Source of the DNA: Jaltomata sinuosa
Lineage: Eukaryota > Streptophyta > Magnoliopsida > Solanales > Solanaceae
NCBI GenBank assembly: GCA_003996215.1
Contig: QJPP01007218.1
Location: forward strand, 124,001-188,000
Reading direction: 5' to 3'
DNA length: 64,000 bases
Shown one piece after another: positions 21,236 to 31,800 of the stretch (within the stretch, counting starts at the first letter, position 1; each line of letters starts with the position of its first letter). Position numbers and translations under genes: made by a program. Under the pieces are notes generated by a model. The model had not been told where the DNA came from, did not search any database, and saw nothing but the letters and a program-made list of their open reading frames with translations.

Positions 21236-22194
21236 AGAAAATGAAGAAGAAACACATATACATCTTTATCAACGTAAATAACATTAAAAATAACAGCCCT
21301 AAAATCAAGATTTCTATCAAAGAAGAAGATGATGATGATGATGCTAATGAATTAGAAGAAACACAGATCTGATCGGAAAACTCTATTTTTCCTATGTCTA
21401 TTTTCACTGGAAGAAGAGAAGAGAAGAAAATCATTCAAACAAGCTGTAAATCTCACAAAACTTGAGGAACTAAAATTAAATTTCTTTCAAAAAAAACCCA
21501 ATTGATACAATCAAAGTAAAACAACAGGAAAAACACCCAATTGATACAATCAAATCTTTCAAAAAACACTGCTTGCACCATCCATATTGACCGAATCTTA
21601 CGGATGACATGTTATCCATGAACTCAAGGAGCTATCAATTCTTCGAGTTCATCACCTCTGCCTCCCAAAATTCAGGAAATTACATGGAGTGTCCCCAAAA
21701 GTGAGTGGTCTTCAATTTTTCCCCCCCATAAGAAAAGTCTTTAAAAAATACCCTTCCTTTCTTTTTATGTATAGAACAAATACATTTTTGTCCCTCTACA
21801 CCACAACTCTCCATGTTCATTTGTCTCTCAACTTTTAATTTTCATTTTTTCTTTTTCTTTTATCTATTTAATTTTTTTTCTTTTTTCTCAATTTTTTTTA
21901 ATTCTCATTTTCTTTTTTCTCAACCTTTATTTTTCTTTTTTCTTTTTATCTCAACTTTTTTTTTGTTCTTCTTTTTTCAACCTTTTTTTTTCTCAACTTT
22001 TAATTTTTTTTCTCTTTTTTTCTTTTTTTTAATCTTTATTTTTTTTCTTTTCTCTTTTTTTTTTCTTAACCTCTATTATTTTTTGCTAATGAACAAAAAA
22101 GTTGAATAATCCGCAAAGAGGATCTTCTTTCTTTGAAATCGAAGTAAACTTAAGGGTGTGCTTTGTTGTTTGCAAATCCTTTGGAACAAGTTTT

Positions 22195-23110
22195 GCCTCT
22201 AAGGCAAATGTTATAGAACATCTCATAAATCAAGACACAATGAGGTAGTGTCAAGCCTTGCTCGTGGGGCATAACTTGTTGTTTGAAAAATTCTTGAGCT
22301 AAGTCTTACCTCTAAGGCAAGAGTTATAGAGCATCTCATAAATTAAGACACAATGAAGTAGTGTTAACTCTTGCCCATGGGGCATGACTTGTTTTTTGGG
22401 AGGCCCTTGGGCTAAGTCTTGCCTCTAAGGCAAACGTTATAGAGCATCTCATGATCAAAACACAATGTGCTAGTGTCAACTCTTGCCAATGAGGCGTAAC
22501 TTGTTGTTTGAAAGTCTTTGAGCTAAGTCTTGTCTCTAAGGCAAGAGTTATAGAGCATCGCATAAATCAAGACAAAATGTGGTAGTGTCAACTTTTGCCC
22601 ATGGGGCGTAACTTGTTATTTGGAAGTCCTTGGGCTAAGTCTTGCCTCTTAGGCAAGCGTTATAGAGCATCTCATAAATCAAGCACAATGTGGTAGTGTC
22701 AATTCTTGCCCATGGAGTGTAACTTGTTATTTGAAAGTTCTTGGGCTAAGTCTTGTCTCTAAGGAAGAGTTAGATAATGCCTCATAAATCAAGACACAAT
22801 GAGGTAGTGTCAAGTCTTGCTCGTGGGGAATAACTTGTACGTTGTTTGAAAATTCTTGAGCTAAGTCTTGCCTCTAAGGCAAGAGTTATAGAGTATCTCA
22901 TAAATTAAGACATAATGAACTAGTGTGAACTCTTGCCCATGGAGCATAACTTGTATTTTTTGAGAGGTCTTTGGGCTAAGTCTTGCCTCTGAGGCAAGTG
23001 TTATAAAACATCTCATAAATCAAGACAAAATGTACTAGTGTCAAGTCTTACTAATGGGATGTAATTTGTTGTTTGGAAGTCTTTGGTAAGTCTTGCCTCT
23101 AAAGCAAGAG
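22195..23110. repeat. Nine ~112-bp tandem repeats in the foldback core
   Basis: GCCTCTAAGGCAA or a close variant recurs at about 22195, 22309, 22421, 22533, 22644, 22756, 22870, 22984 and 23094. Each is followed by GTTATAGAGCATCTCATAAA, AAGACACAATG and a CTTGCCCATGGGGC-type block. Copies differ at several positions each. The CCTCTAAGG segment is a short imperfect palindrome. These are direct head-to-tail units without unique spacers, so this is a satellite-like array. Confidence 0.88.
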
Positions 23111-23486
23111 TTATAAAACATCTCATAAAAAAATAAAGATCGACAAAAATGATTAAAAAAAAGAGAAAAGAAAAATTAAAAATCAAAGAAAAATTAAAAA
23201 ATAGAAGTTGAGAAAAAAAAAATTTAAAAAAAATAAAAAATGAAGAAAAAAAGAAAAAACAAAAAAACAACAAAAAAATAAAGGTTGAGAAAAAAGAAAA
23301 AAAACGTAGAAGAAAGAATAAAAGAAAAAACAGAAAAAAGTTGAGAAAAAAAGAAAAAAAAAGAAAAAAGAAAAAAAAAAAAAAGAGAAAAAGAAATAAA
23401 TATAAAAGTTGAGAGGCAAATGAGCATTGAGAGTTGTTTAAAAATATTTGAGGTATAGAGGGGCAAAAATGTAGTTGTTCTATATA

Positions 23487-23977
23487 GGGAAAATGGTTCA
23501 GAACACACCTAAACTATGACCGAAATTGCTGTTACACACTTCAACTTTGTGGGGGTCTTATGACCCTCCTGGACTATTTAATAGTGTAATATTGAGGGTA
23601 TTATCAACATAGCTGGACGTGCAAGTGAACACACGTATAAGCAACAACTTTAAAACAATAGATTGAAAGCAAAATTCACAAGAAATTTGAATGATTTGTG
23701 TTATTTGATCAATAATTCTGAAGATAAAGTTAGAGAGTTTTAGGAAAATCCTAAGGTTAATGGAAGATAAATTAACATTAATGATAATTGACTCCTCTTT
23801 TTGGTAGCGTGTGTAAACACTCACTTTAGTTTGAGTGATTTAATGATCCAACTAAGCTGATAATATCCTCAATATTACACTATAAAATAGTCCAGCGGGG
23901 TCATAGGACCCCTACAAAGTTAGAGTGTGTAACAACAATTTCAGTCATAGTTTAGGTGTGTTTTGAGTCATTTTCCC
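23487..23977. mobile_element. MULE-type MITE with 9-bp target duplication
   Basis: The ends start GGGAAAATGGTTCAGAACAC and, inverted, GGGAAAATGACTCAAAACAC. The terminal inverted repeats extend about 110 bp (ACACCTAAACTATGAC, ... GGACTATTTAATAGTGTAAT). TTCTATATA is duplicated exactly at 23478-23486 and 23978-23986; nine bases is the Mutator signature. The element is non-coding and interrupts the right arm of the larger foldback, so it is younger. Confidence 0.85.
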
Positions 23978-24075
23978 TTCTATATATAAAAACAAGGAAG
24001 ACTATTTTTGTAAGACCTTTCTTATGGGGGGCAAAAATGCAAAACCACTCCCTTTGAGGGGCATTTGTGTAGTTG

Positions 24076-24495
24076 ATTCATGCAAATAGGTGACCAATTT
24101 TGTAGTCGGCATTCAACTTTCGATCAAACAAAGTCACGAGGGAGAAGAGAATAAAAGGAATAGAGGGAGATAGATTAACTATAATTTGGGTGATTTGAAT
24201 TTGAGATTTATTTCATTAAATAAGGGATTTTATTCTATTAAATAAGGGATCTGCTTTGATGATGTATCTGATATAAAGAAGAGGTTTTTTAATAAGATGT
24301 GGTATATTGAGTAATTAAAATAAACTGATGGAATAAATAGTAGATATGACAGGGGTATTTAGTTCTTTAGGTAATTTATCCAAAATACTATTATCATTAT
24401 TGCATCATATTCTTAAGTTTGATTTTGAATATCCCCATTTTCTATGTGATACGATGATATAGAAATAAAAACAAGAAATGGGTTACCTACTCTCA
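24076..24495. other. No gene recognised
   Basis: AT-rich spacer between the foldback element and the chloroplast-derived insertion. It contains a short tandem echo (TTCATTAAATAAGGGATTTT then TATTAAATAAGGGATCTG at about 24210-24255). Nothing else is supported. Confidence 0.5.
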
Positions 24496-25080
24496 ATGGA
24501 AAAAGCGAGCCCTTTTATTACGAATTGAAGAATTCAAAATAAGGAAAATCTCGCTAAGTAGTATTCAGACCTACGACCGATCGATTAATAGTCAATCGTT
24601 TTACCACTGAGCTGCTGAGGGGCAACATAAGATTCAATCTCATAGAATTCGATTTTCCCTTCCAACCCATTACCAATATGAGCTCAAAGCTCCCTTCATG
24701 ACTCCCAAAACTTGTTCTTCATAGTAGTAGTAGTTCCCTTGCATGCCTGTTTCATATGAAACCTCAAAGCGGCTTTATTTCTAATTTCATTCATTTAATA
24801 TCCCTTTGATGTCGTTGACATAACAAATTTTATTTCTAGTTTATCTTTTCCTATATATGGAAAGTCCAAAAATTTATCATATAATAATCCAGAACTTACA
24901 ATAGAAAAGTAATAAAGGAGATTTGTGATACTTTTTTCAATCTTTCTACTTTGTAATCTTGTATCATTATACATGAAGATCATCAAATAAGTAGTTATGG
25001 ACGAAACCTAGTATAAATTTTCGATTGCATTCTCTATAATGTTGTCTTATTTCTTCCTTTTTCGAGCTCTAATTACTAAA
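24496..25080 (+). other. Chloroplast DNA insertion (NUPT): trnN-GUU to 5' ycf1
   Basis: The order matches the inverted-repeat region of plant plastomes: a decayed trnN on the minus strand, a spacer (ATATGAGCTCAAAGCTCCCT, TTCATTTAATATCCCTTTG), then the start of ycf1 (CTACTTTGTAATCTTGTATC, ATACATGAAGATCATCAAAT). Many substitutions and stops show this is an old nuclear copy. The left edge is uncertain by tens of bases. The match is from memory of the plastome layout. Confidence 0.8.
24550..24621 (-). pseudogene. trnN-GUU relic of chloroplast origin
   Basis: The minus strand reads CTCAGCAGCTCAGTGGTAAA, then GACTATTAATCG where the plastid gene has GGCTGTTAACCG, and GGTCGTAGGTCTGAATACTA in place of the T-loop consensus. 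The anticodon has changed from GTT to ATT and the T-loop is damaged. It is not expected to work as a tRNA. Confidence 0.75.
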
Positions 25081-25171
25081 AAAGGTATATTATGTTTTTT
25101 CAAAAGAAAGAAATAATAATAAAAGTAAAGAGTAAAGAGGTTAAGGGGTTTGAGGATTGAGGAAAATAATT

Positions 25172-25410
25172 ATGGCGATGAGGAACATGTACAAGGAGAT
25201 TAAGGAAGGAGGTGGAAGAGGGGATTACGGCAAGAGTGCTGTGAAGAGGGGATTGGATAATTACCATGCCAAGTATATCCAAACCTCAATTGCATCCTTG
25301 TCTAGGGTTCTCTCTGTTTATGGATGAATTCACATAGTTATGTCAATTATGTTATACTTCATTGGCGCTTTGCCGATCGAAGACCTGATGCCTGATTTAT
25401 CTTCACTTGG
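25172..25410 (+). pseudogene. Small broken gene, possibly a mitochondrial ATP synthase small-subunit-like copy
   Basis: An ATG at 25172 opens 51 codons: basic and hydrophilic at first (MAMRNMYKEIKEGGGRGDYG), then KRGLDNYHAKYIQTSIASLS and a TGA at 25325-25327. The same frame continues past the stop into a hydrophobic stretch (IHIVMSIMLYFIGALPIED). This suggests that one nonsense change cut a small single-span membrane protein. The RGLDNYHAKYIQT core resembles small plant mitochondrial ATP synthase membrane subunits, but I recall that family only loosely. No introns are visible. It may instead be a genuine 51-residue gene. Confidence 0.35.
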
Positions 25411-25540
25411 GTTATCTAACCACATGTTCAGTTGCAGCATCCCATTGTTATTTAATTTGTCACATCCTAATCATTGTTCTTTTTTAAATTTTGGTGTTGT
25501 TCAGATCAAACTTGCATGCATCACAATTAATTTCATCGGG

Positions 25541-25687
25541 CAGGATATCGGGTAATTCTGTCTACTATAAGGCTTTGGAGCCTTGGACAAATGGGAAGAA
25601 ATTACCTAGTATTTTTATCTCCACTTTGAACTTGAGACTCATGGTTTTCCCTCACTTCATTGACCACTAGGCCACACCCTTGGGTGC
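25541..25687 (-). mobile_element. Truncated tRNA-derived SINE
   Basis: On the minus strand it starts CCAAGGGTGTGGCCTAGTGG and keeps CTAGGTAATTTCTTCCCAT and CAGAATTACCCG. It is collinear with the complete SINE at 943-1170 but lacks that element's last ~80 bp, and its box B has a small deletion. Confidence 0.75.
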
Positions 25688-25689
25688 CG

Positions 25690-25792
25690 TAGCTGTTGGT
25701 TGGTTTTATACTTTTTGATATACTTATTGTATACGGTCATTTTTGTGCCGAAACATGTTAATAAAGTTATTACTTTATCAAAAAAATTCTGG
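25690..25792 (+). mobile_element. LINE 3' tail
   Basis: TATACTTATTGTATACGGTC, then AAAGTTATTACTTTATCAAAAAAA, is the same L1 tail type as at 501-589 but in plus orientation. It abuts the SINE head and is followed directly by another L1 fragment. Confidence 0.65.
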
Positions 25793-25794
25793 CC

Positions 25795-26275
25795 ACAACA
25801 CAATTTAGAAACAAGTGTTTTACAACCTCTAAGTTTTGATTCTGACCACAACAAGTGGATCATATTTTGTTACATTGCAAGCTAGCCATGAGTTATGGTG
25901 GGATATTTTCAAATGGTTTGGCGTTTCATGTGTAATGCCAAGATCTGTGAAGGAGTTATTGTTCAACTGGAAGAGTGGAGCCAGGAGAAGAAGGTACAAG
26001 GTGTGGAATGTTCCTCTTGCTTTAATGTGGGTCATTTGGAGAGAAAGAAATAAGAGAGCTTTTGAAGGGGTGGAGATGAACTTTGCTCAATTAAGGACTA
26101 GTCTCCGTTCCCTTATATTTTTTTGGTGCACTCATGTAGTTCTGTTTGTATAGAGGATTAGGTGTCTTTTGTGGAGAATCATATTTTGTAGGTTTTCCTT
26201 TTTTGGTATACCTCTTATACATGGCCAAGTTTGGCCTTGTTATTATTAATGAAAATTTTACTTGATCAAAAAAGT
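25795..26275 (+). mobile_element. L1 LINE 3' fragment with zf-RVT remnant
   Basis: The frame 25836-26153 encodes the end of an L1 ORF2: LWWDIFKWFGVSCVMPRSVK, MWVIWRERNKRAFEGVEMNF, LRSLIFFWC. The 3' UTR GGTATACCTCTTATACATGG and the TACTTGATCAAAAAA tail follow. It is a close relative of the copy at 16437-16675. Confidence 0.8.
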
Positions 26276-28170
26276 TTTGTTTCTTGGGCAGCATTGATTG
26301 CAAAATTTGAACCCTCCTTTCATCAGATTTTGAGTTAGGCCAGCCTTGTACATCACTGTCCAGCTGTAACAGTCACTTTAAATTTTAGGAATTAATCAAT
26401 TAGCAGCTAAACTTATACTCTCATTATTTGTGTCATGTTATTCTTTAACTTGAGTATTTTCGACCTTGGCGTTAATACATTGATTTAAGTGCACTGAGAA
26501 ATTGGATTTATCTCTCAGGTGTTATTTATTTACTAATAAAAGTTATATATTTCTTAAGCTCATTGCTTTATATAAATTTCAAATTTCAAAATTTGAACCC
26601 TCCTTTCAGGACTATCGTTGGTTACTTTCTGTTTCCTTTCCTTAATGTAATGCGTGCAAAATGTGATTCATTTAGACTGACGAAAATAAAATTTGGCATA
26701 CTGCAAGTCCCTAACGTGTATTACGTTTATACTTAGTGTTGTCATGCCTGGAATAGGCAAAAATTGGTTTTTGGGTTGTTTCACCCGTTTAAGGACTTGA
26801 TGTAAAGTTTTTCATCTACAACATGTTATCTGAGAATCTCATTGTGTTGTTACCTCACTTACAGTAGGATTGAAAAATCATTTCTGGTACTATTGAATCA
26901 TTGTAAACACAGGGGTACACGTTTTACCAAAGCATGAGAAGTACGTAAAGTGTGGCAAAGGGCAATCTAATTTTCGAAAATTGTCGACTTCTAATTATTG
27001 CATGTGTCTGCTTGGAAAATGAAATTAACATGCTTATAAATATACGGAGTCAGGTGAATGTCAAGTTTGTGCATATGCTGGAAACTTCGAATGGGATGTG
27101 AAGATTTCATTTTGATTTTTTTATTTTCAGATTATTCAAATCCAAATTAGTTCGGATTTGATTTGTTTTCTTAACTTCAGTTTCGAATTAATCCCTTTGG
27201 TTATTTCAGAATTTTGGTTTTGAGTTGAGTTTCTTTTGCGAGAATAAACATCGTAGTATAGTATTTACGTCAAGTTGCCTATATTTCTCATTCGCGCTAA
27301 ATAAATTATTCAAATAAAATGTTCATTCAAGCAATAAAAATATTATAAAAGAAATGTCTAATCTAATCAAATTAAAATAAGTCTAAATAAGTCGATCATC
27401 CTTGTACATATTATGCGATTTGGTAGGGTATTGAATTTATGTCCAATATGTAAGGAAAATATAAGATATATAAATTTTGAATATAAAATCTATTTTTTTA
27501 AAAAGTTAAATTTATAATTCAAAAATTCAAATAAAAATATAAAACCCTAGATGTTGGAGTTCGAAAAGTGAGCATGGAGGGGCAAAGATATTTCTTTTGT
27601 TTAGAAAAAGTTAGAATGGGGCAAATATTTTAAAAGGGTTTTATGCCTATTATGTCAGCTTCTTCTATTTGAGAAAAATAAAGTAAAATGAATGATGTAA
27701 TAGAAGAAAAAAGAGAGAATGATGATGATTACACTTTGCGTCCAAAACTAACCAAATGATTATATTTTGAATATCAATGTTTTTTCGAATAACTTAAATA
27801 TAGTAAATTTTTAAAAATTAAATATAATATCAATATATTAATGTACGAGATTTTATTAAAATATTTAAGTGAATAATTAATGTATTGTATACTTATTAGT
27901 TTTGATATTTAAACTACCTAGTTTGGGATGTCACATTCAAATTGAAACTCAAGCTAATAGATTGTGCATTTTTGTTTTTGAAATATACATTTTTGTTTGG
28001 TTCCTATTTGGTGATAAGCTAGTTTTTTTTTTTGTTCATAGTTTACTCTCTCTTTTCTTTGAAATATATTTTGTTTTTGGCAATTATGTCATGTCTATGC
28101 TAATGTCATACATAGAAATTGATCACTCGTACATAGAAACATTGATGATCAATAAATTATATCTTGACTA
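26276..28170. other. Intergenic, no gene recognised
   Basis: AT-rich spacer upstream of the SHOU4-like gene. I found no conserved reading frame, RNA gene or paired repeat. The 89-codon frame at 27902-28171 is composed of phenylalanine, tyrosine and isoleucine typical of AT-rich noise. Confidence 0.5.
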
Positions 28171-28814
28171 GCCTTGATCAGAGAAACCTTTGTAAAAGGA
28201 AAAGGGGGTAAAAAAGGAAGAAAATGGGTGATTAGTGATCCCGTCGGTGTTACGCACTCGTCTTTCTTTAGTTTATTTACTCCTCCTTGTAGTACACTAG
28301 TACTCTCAATTCAAAGTGCTGTTGCGGCTGAGGAAGGAGATGTTGATGTTGATGCTGATGCTTTGAGAGAGTGATGGGATACTACTTCAACTAGTACGGA
28401 CTGCAACTTTCTTTCTGAGGTAGATACCTTTATTTATCACTTGTTCTTCCTCACCCTGCCCTTATCTCTTTTCCGTATCAATTTCATGCTTTTCTTCCTT
28501 CTCTTTTTCATGCTGGGGTTTAAAATTGAACAATCTATTCTTGCATAATTATTTTGAGCCTCTATTTTTGTCAATATCACTCTACAAAGGTCCACCTACC
28601 TCCATATTTCTTTTGCTCTTTCTAATTTCTCTTCTCCATATTTGCATTCTGACTACCTTTTTTCTGGAAAATAACCAAAAAAGGAAATTTTAGCTGTGAC
28701 CATATTAATTTATCATCATCACACTCTAATTATATCTTCTTAATCTTGTTTCAATGAATTTTTTATGTGAATTTAGAAGATGTTGAGCGTATTTAATCTG
28801 ACTTCTAAATGCAG

Positions 28815-28836
28815 AATGGAAATTTTAACTCACTGA
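28815..28836 (+). promoter_or_regulatory. Short uORF in the second leader exon of the SHOU4-like gene
   Basis: A leader exon (about 28200-28419, donor CTGAG/GTAGAT) seems to splice to 28815 (acceptor AAATGCAG). Immediately after the junction lies ATGGAAATTTTAACTCACTG, a six-residue uORF ending TGA at about 28836, some 40 bp before the main ATG. The leader exon and the effect are inferred. Confidence 0.4.
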
Positions 28837-28876
28837 ATTCCCTGTGCCAGACTTGTACAGTTGGGAGAAGGATTTA

Positions 28877-31800
28877 ATGGGTTCTAGATTCCCATCCCAC
28901 CAGCTCAGCAATGGCCTTTACGTGTCAGGCCGGCCAGAGCAGCCCAAAGAAAAAACGCCAACAATGACTTCTGCGCCCATGCCTTATACTGGCGGTGACA
29001 TTAAGAAGTCAGGAGAGCTTGGGAAAATGTTTGATATCCCTGTGGATGGATCCAAATCGAGGAAATCTGGACCGATAACAGGTGGACCTTCGAGGACTGC
29101 ATTATATACAGGTGCCTCATCACATTCAGGACCTATCAATTCTAGTGCTGCTTCTAGGACTAGCTACTCAACCTCAGGTCCCATATCATCCTCAGGGGTG
29201 CCTGGTTCAGTTTCTACAAAGAAATCAAATTCTGGGCCGCTCAGCAAGCATGGTGAGCCTATAAAGAAGTCATCTGGTCCTCAATCTGGAGGAGTTACAC
29301 CAACTGGCCGCCAAAACTCAGGTCCTCAAGCACCAGTTCTCCCTGCAACTGGTCTTATTACTTCTGGTCCTATCTCTTCTGGGCCTCTGAATTCCTCTGG
29401 AGCCCCAAGAAAGGTCTCAGGTCCGTTGGACTCGATGGGGTCAGCCAAGATTCATGGCCCTTCTGTTGTTAACAGCCAGGCTGTGACCACTCTCAGTCAA
29501 AATGAGGTGTATTCCTTCAAGAGGAGCTTCCCTAAACCTATCCTGTGGGCAATGATTTTGTTATTTGTGATGGGCTTTATTGCGGGGGGATTTATTCTTG
29601 CAGCCGTGCACAATGCTATTCTGCTGATTGTTGTTGTGGTTCTATTTGGCATTGTTGCTGCATTGTTCGTATGGAACTCTTGCAGGGGTGGAAGTGCTAT
29701 AGTTGGTTTTATTACCCGCTATCCAGATTCTGAACTAAGAACAGCAAAAAATGGCGAATATGTCAAGGTTTCTGGGGTATGTATTTGCTCCATAATATGA
29801 TGATATCTTACTTCTTACCATTTAACTTTGTGCAGTTCTGGTGCTTGATTGGGAATTAGAGCCATTGATTATGGGTTCTTATAATTTTGTTTCTCCTTGA
29901 AACTTGTATTATGCCAATTAGAGATTTTCACTTGTCGTATATGTCTATTCTTAGCTACAATGATAGCCATATAAAAATGAGCCTAGTTCATATCTTAGTT
30001 TTGTTACATTAGGATCTTGCAATCATTTCAGGTTAGTTTCATTTCACCCCCTGAAAATTTTGCAAGAGGAACAAGATGGTATAAACTGTGGATAGGTATA
30101 GTCCACTTCCACGCTATGCATTTTCTGTCGAGTTTGGGGATGTTTTAATGAGTGATTAAGTAGAATGAGTAAAGCTTCTTCCTAATAGATTGTAACTAAT
30201 GACACAATAGGTCATTTATGGCAATACAAATCCATCTAGTTTTTGTAAATTGATTTTAAAGTTGAACACTTCCATAAATGATCTCTATCTATCATTTGTA
30301 GTTGGGGAGAGAAAATAAACATGATGTTTGCATTGATTTTTCCAAAAAAAGTAATTACTCTCCATCTCACTGCATTCGCTTTTCTCCCCCGTGTCGTCAC
30401 ACTCAGAAAGAAAGATTGAAAACCTCAGCCCACTTCCATTTAGAATCACAAATGCAATTTTTTTAAGTAATTGGAGCCAACTATCAAGTTGTACAAAAAA
30501 GGAATAGCAATTGCCAACCCTTCTCTCTTTCTCTGGTTTACATACAGATCGAAGCATAGTTGATTGATAATACAAAGTAGACAATGCAGGAAAAAAACAA
30601 AGAATTGCTTTTATGATAATATTTTTTCTTTTTGTGGTCTTTGTTCCATGAAATACATTTTCCACTAGACAACCAACTTTTTGTTTCTATTTTATTCATT
30701 ATATAAATGTTGTGCTTTGTCAAGTCAATTTTCTTTTGCTTCATCAGATATAAATTCCCCTTCATTATGAGGACTTTTTGTCCTTTTATTCAACCCTCAT
30801 TAGGATATTCTCAAACTATCCAAAAAATGCATGAACAATGGGTGTTTTGTCATCAAAAGTCTCTCGTTTCTCATCTTAAAATTGAGGGGTAAATGAAATA
30901 GCATCATTCTATGTAGAAATTTCATGGCTTAACCAGTGTTATTAGAAGCCATCATTTTGTAGCTTTTAAAGAAATGAAACACTGCGATGTTAGGGATAAG
31001 TTTCATGGACAAAGTGATGTGCGTGTAAGAAGCGTACGCTTCACATGATAGGTGCAATGTGATCCAAGCAAGACGGATTTGATTAGTTGAGTGTAACTTC
31101 AACAGATCTGTTTTTTTTCCTAAAAAAAGAAGAGAGAAAAGATAGGGCCATTTGCTAACTGAGTGCTAAGACTCCTTTCCACAATCGCTGAAGGATTCTC
31201 TTTGTTGTCTTCCTCTTCTTCTTCTCAAGCTTGTAATTACTCATCTTCTACTACTTCTGTTTATCTGTCCTTCTTGATTTACTTTTTCTTTTTTGAGATG
31301 GTATCTTTTATTTTTTTGGGGTTAAGTAATGATTCATTCTTCTTCTTGTACGAGTTATTGGATTAATAATGATGTCATTGTTTACTGGATTCTAAAATTA
31401 GTAATTTCAAATGTAATCTGATGTCATACTACAATCATCCATTTGAGGAATTCCATTTTTTTCTTTTGTAAATTTTGTGCTTCATTCCGAAGAAACGTGC
31501 CCCAAGAGTCTTTCATTGTTTTACACCTTTAGATTTTATAGTCTTTTCGTTTTTATGCCCTCCGCTTAAAGAAATAGGATTTAATGCATAAAGTGTATAT
31601 TAGTGGTCTGTTGAAGATTCTAGATGTTTTTGGCCTTGTATACTGTTGTCATATTGGTAGTTACTTGGTAACAAGTCTATCTTTAAAACTTAGCTCTAAC
31701 ATTTAGTTGGCTTTAAGAAGTATTTCTTCCAAATTGTAGTTCCCATGGTCGCTTGAAATGCGTTTAATTGAAGAATCATGATTTTTAGTGAGTATTCATA

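Larger units (their letters stand above)
21675..24075. mobile_element. Large foldback element with a tandem-repeat core
   Basis: The left arm (about 21675-22110) includes CCCCATAAGAAAAGTCTTT, a GAACAAATACATTTTTGTCC block, TCTCAACTTTTAATTTTCAT and a long T/C-rich tract. The right arm (about 23120-24075) is its reverse complement, with an A/G-rich tract and matching blocks in inverse order. The poly-pyrimidine and poly-purine arms could pair over several hundred bases. No transposase is present. The apparent phenylalanine-rich frames in the arms are low-complexity artefacts. The target duplication was not resolved. Confidence 0.7.

Noticed and set aside
22195..23110. Regular repeats that could suggest a CRISPR-like array
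   Set aside because: The units are contiguous ~112-bp head-to-tail repeats without short unique spacers, in plant nuclear DNA; it is a satellite-like array.
21813..23508. Phenylalanine-rich reading frames on both strands
   Set aside because: They are translations of T-rich and A-rich tracts in the foldback arms, with no domain and no plausible start context.
24550..24621. Functional nuclear tRNA gene
   Set aside because: It is collinear with plastid trnN but has a changed anticodon and a damaged T-loop, and is embedded in other plastid sequence.
30285..30765. Overlapping minus-strand frames in the SHOU4-like intron
   Set aside because: No family resemblance, AT-rich composition and no splice partners; treated as intronic noise.
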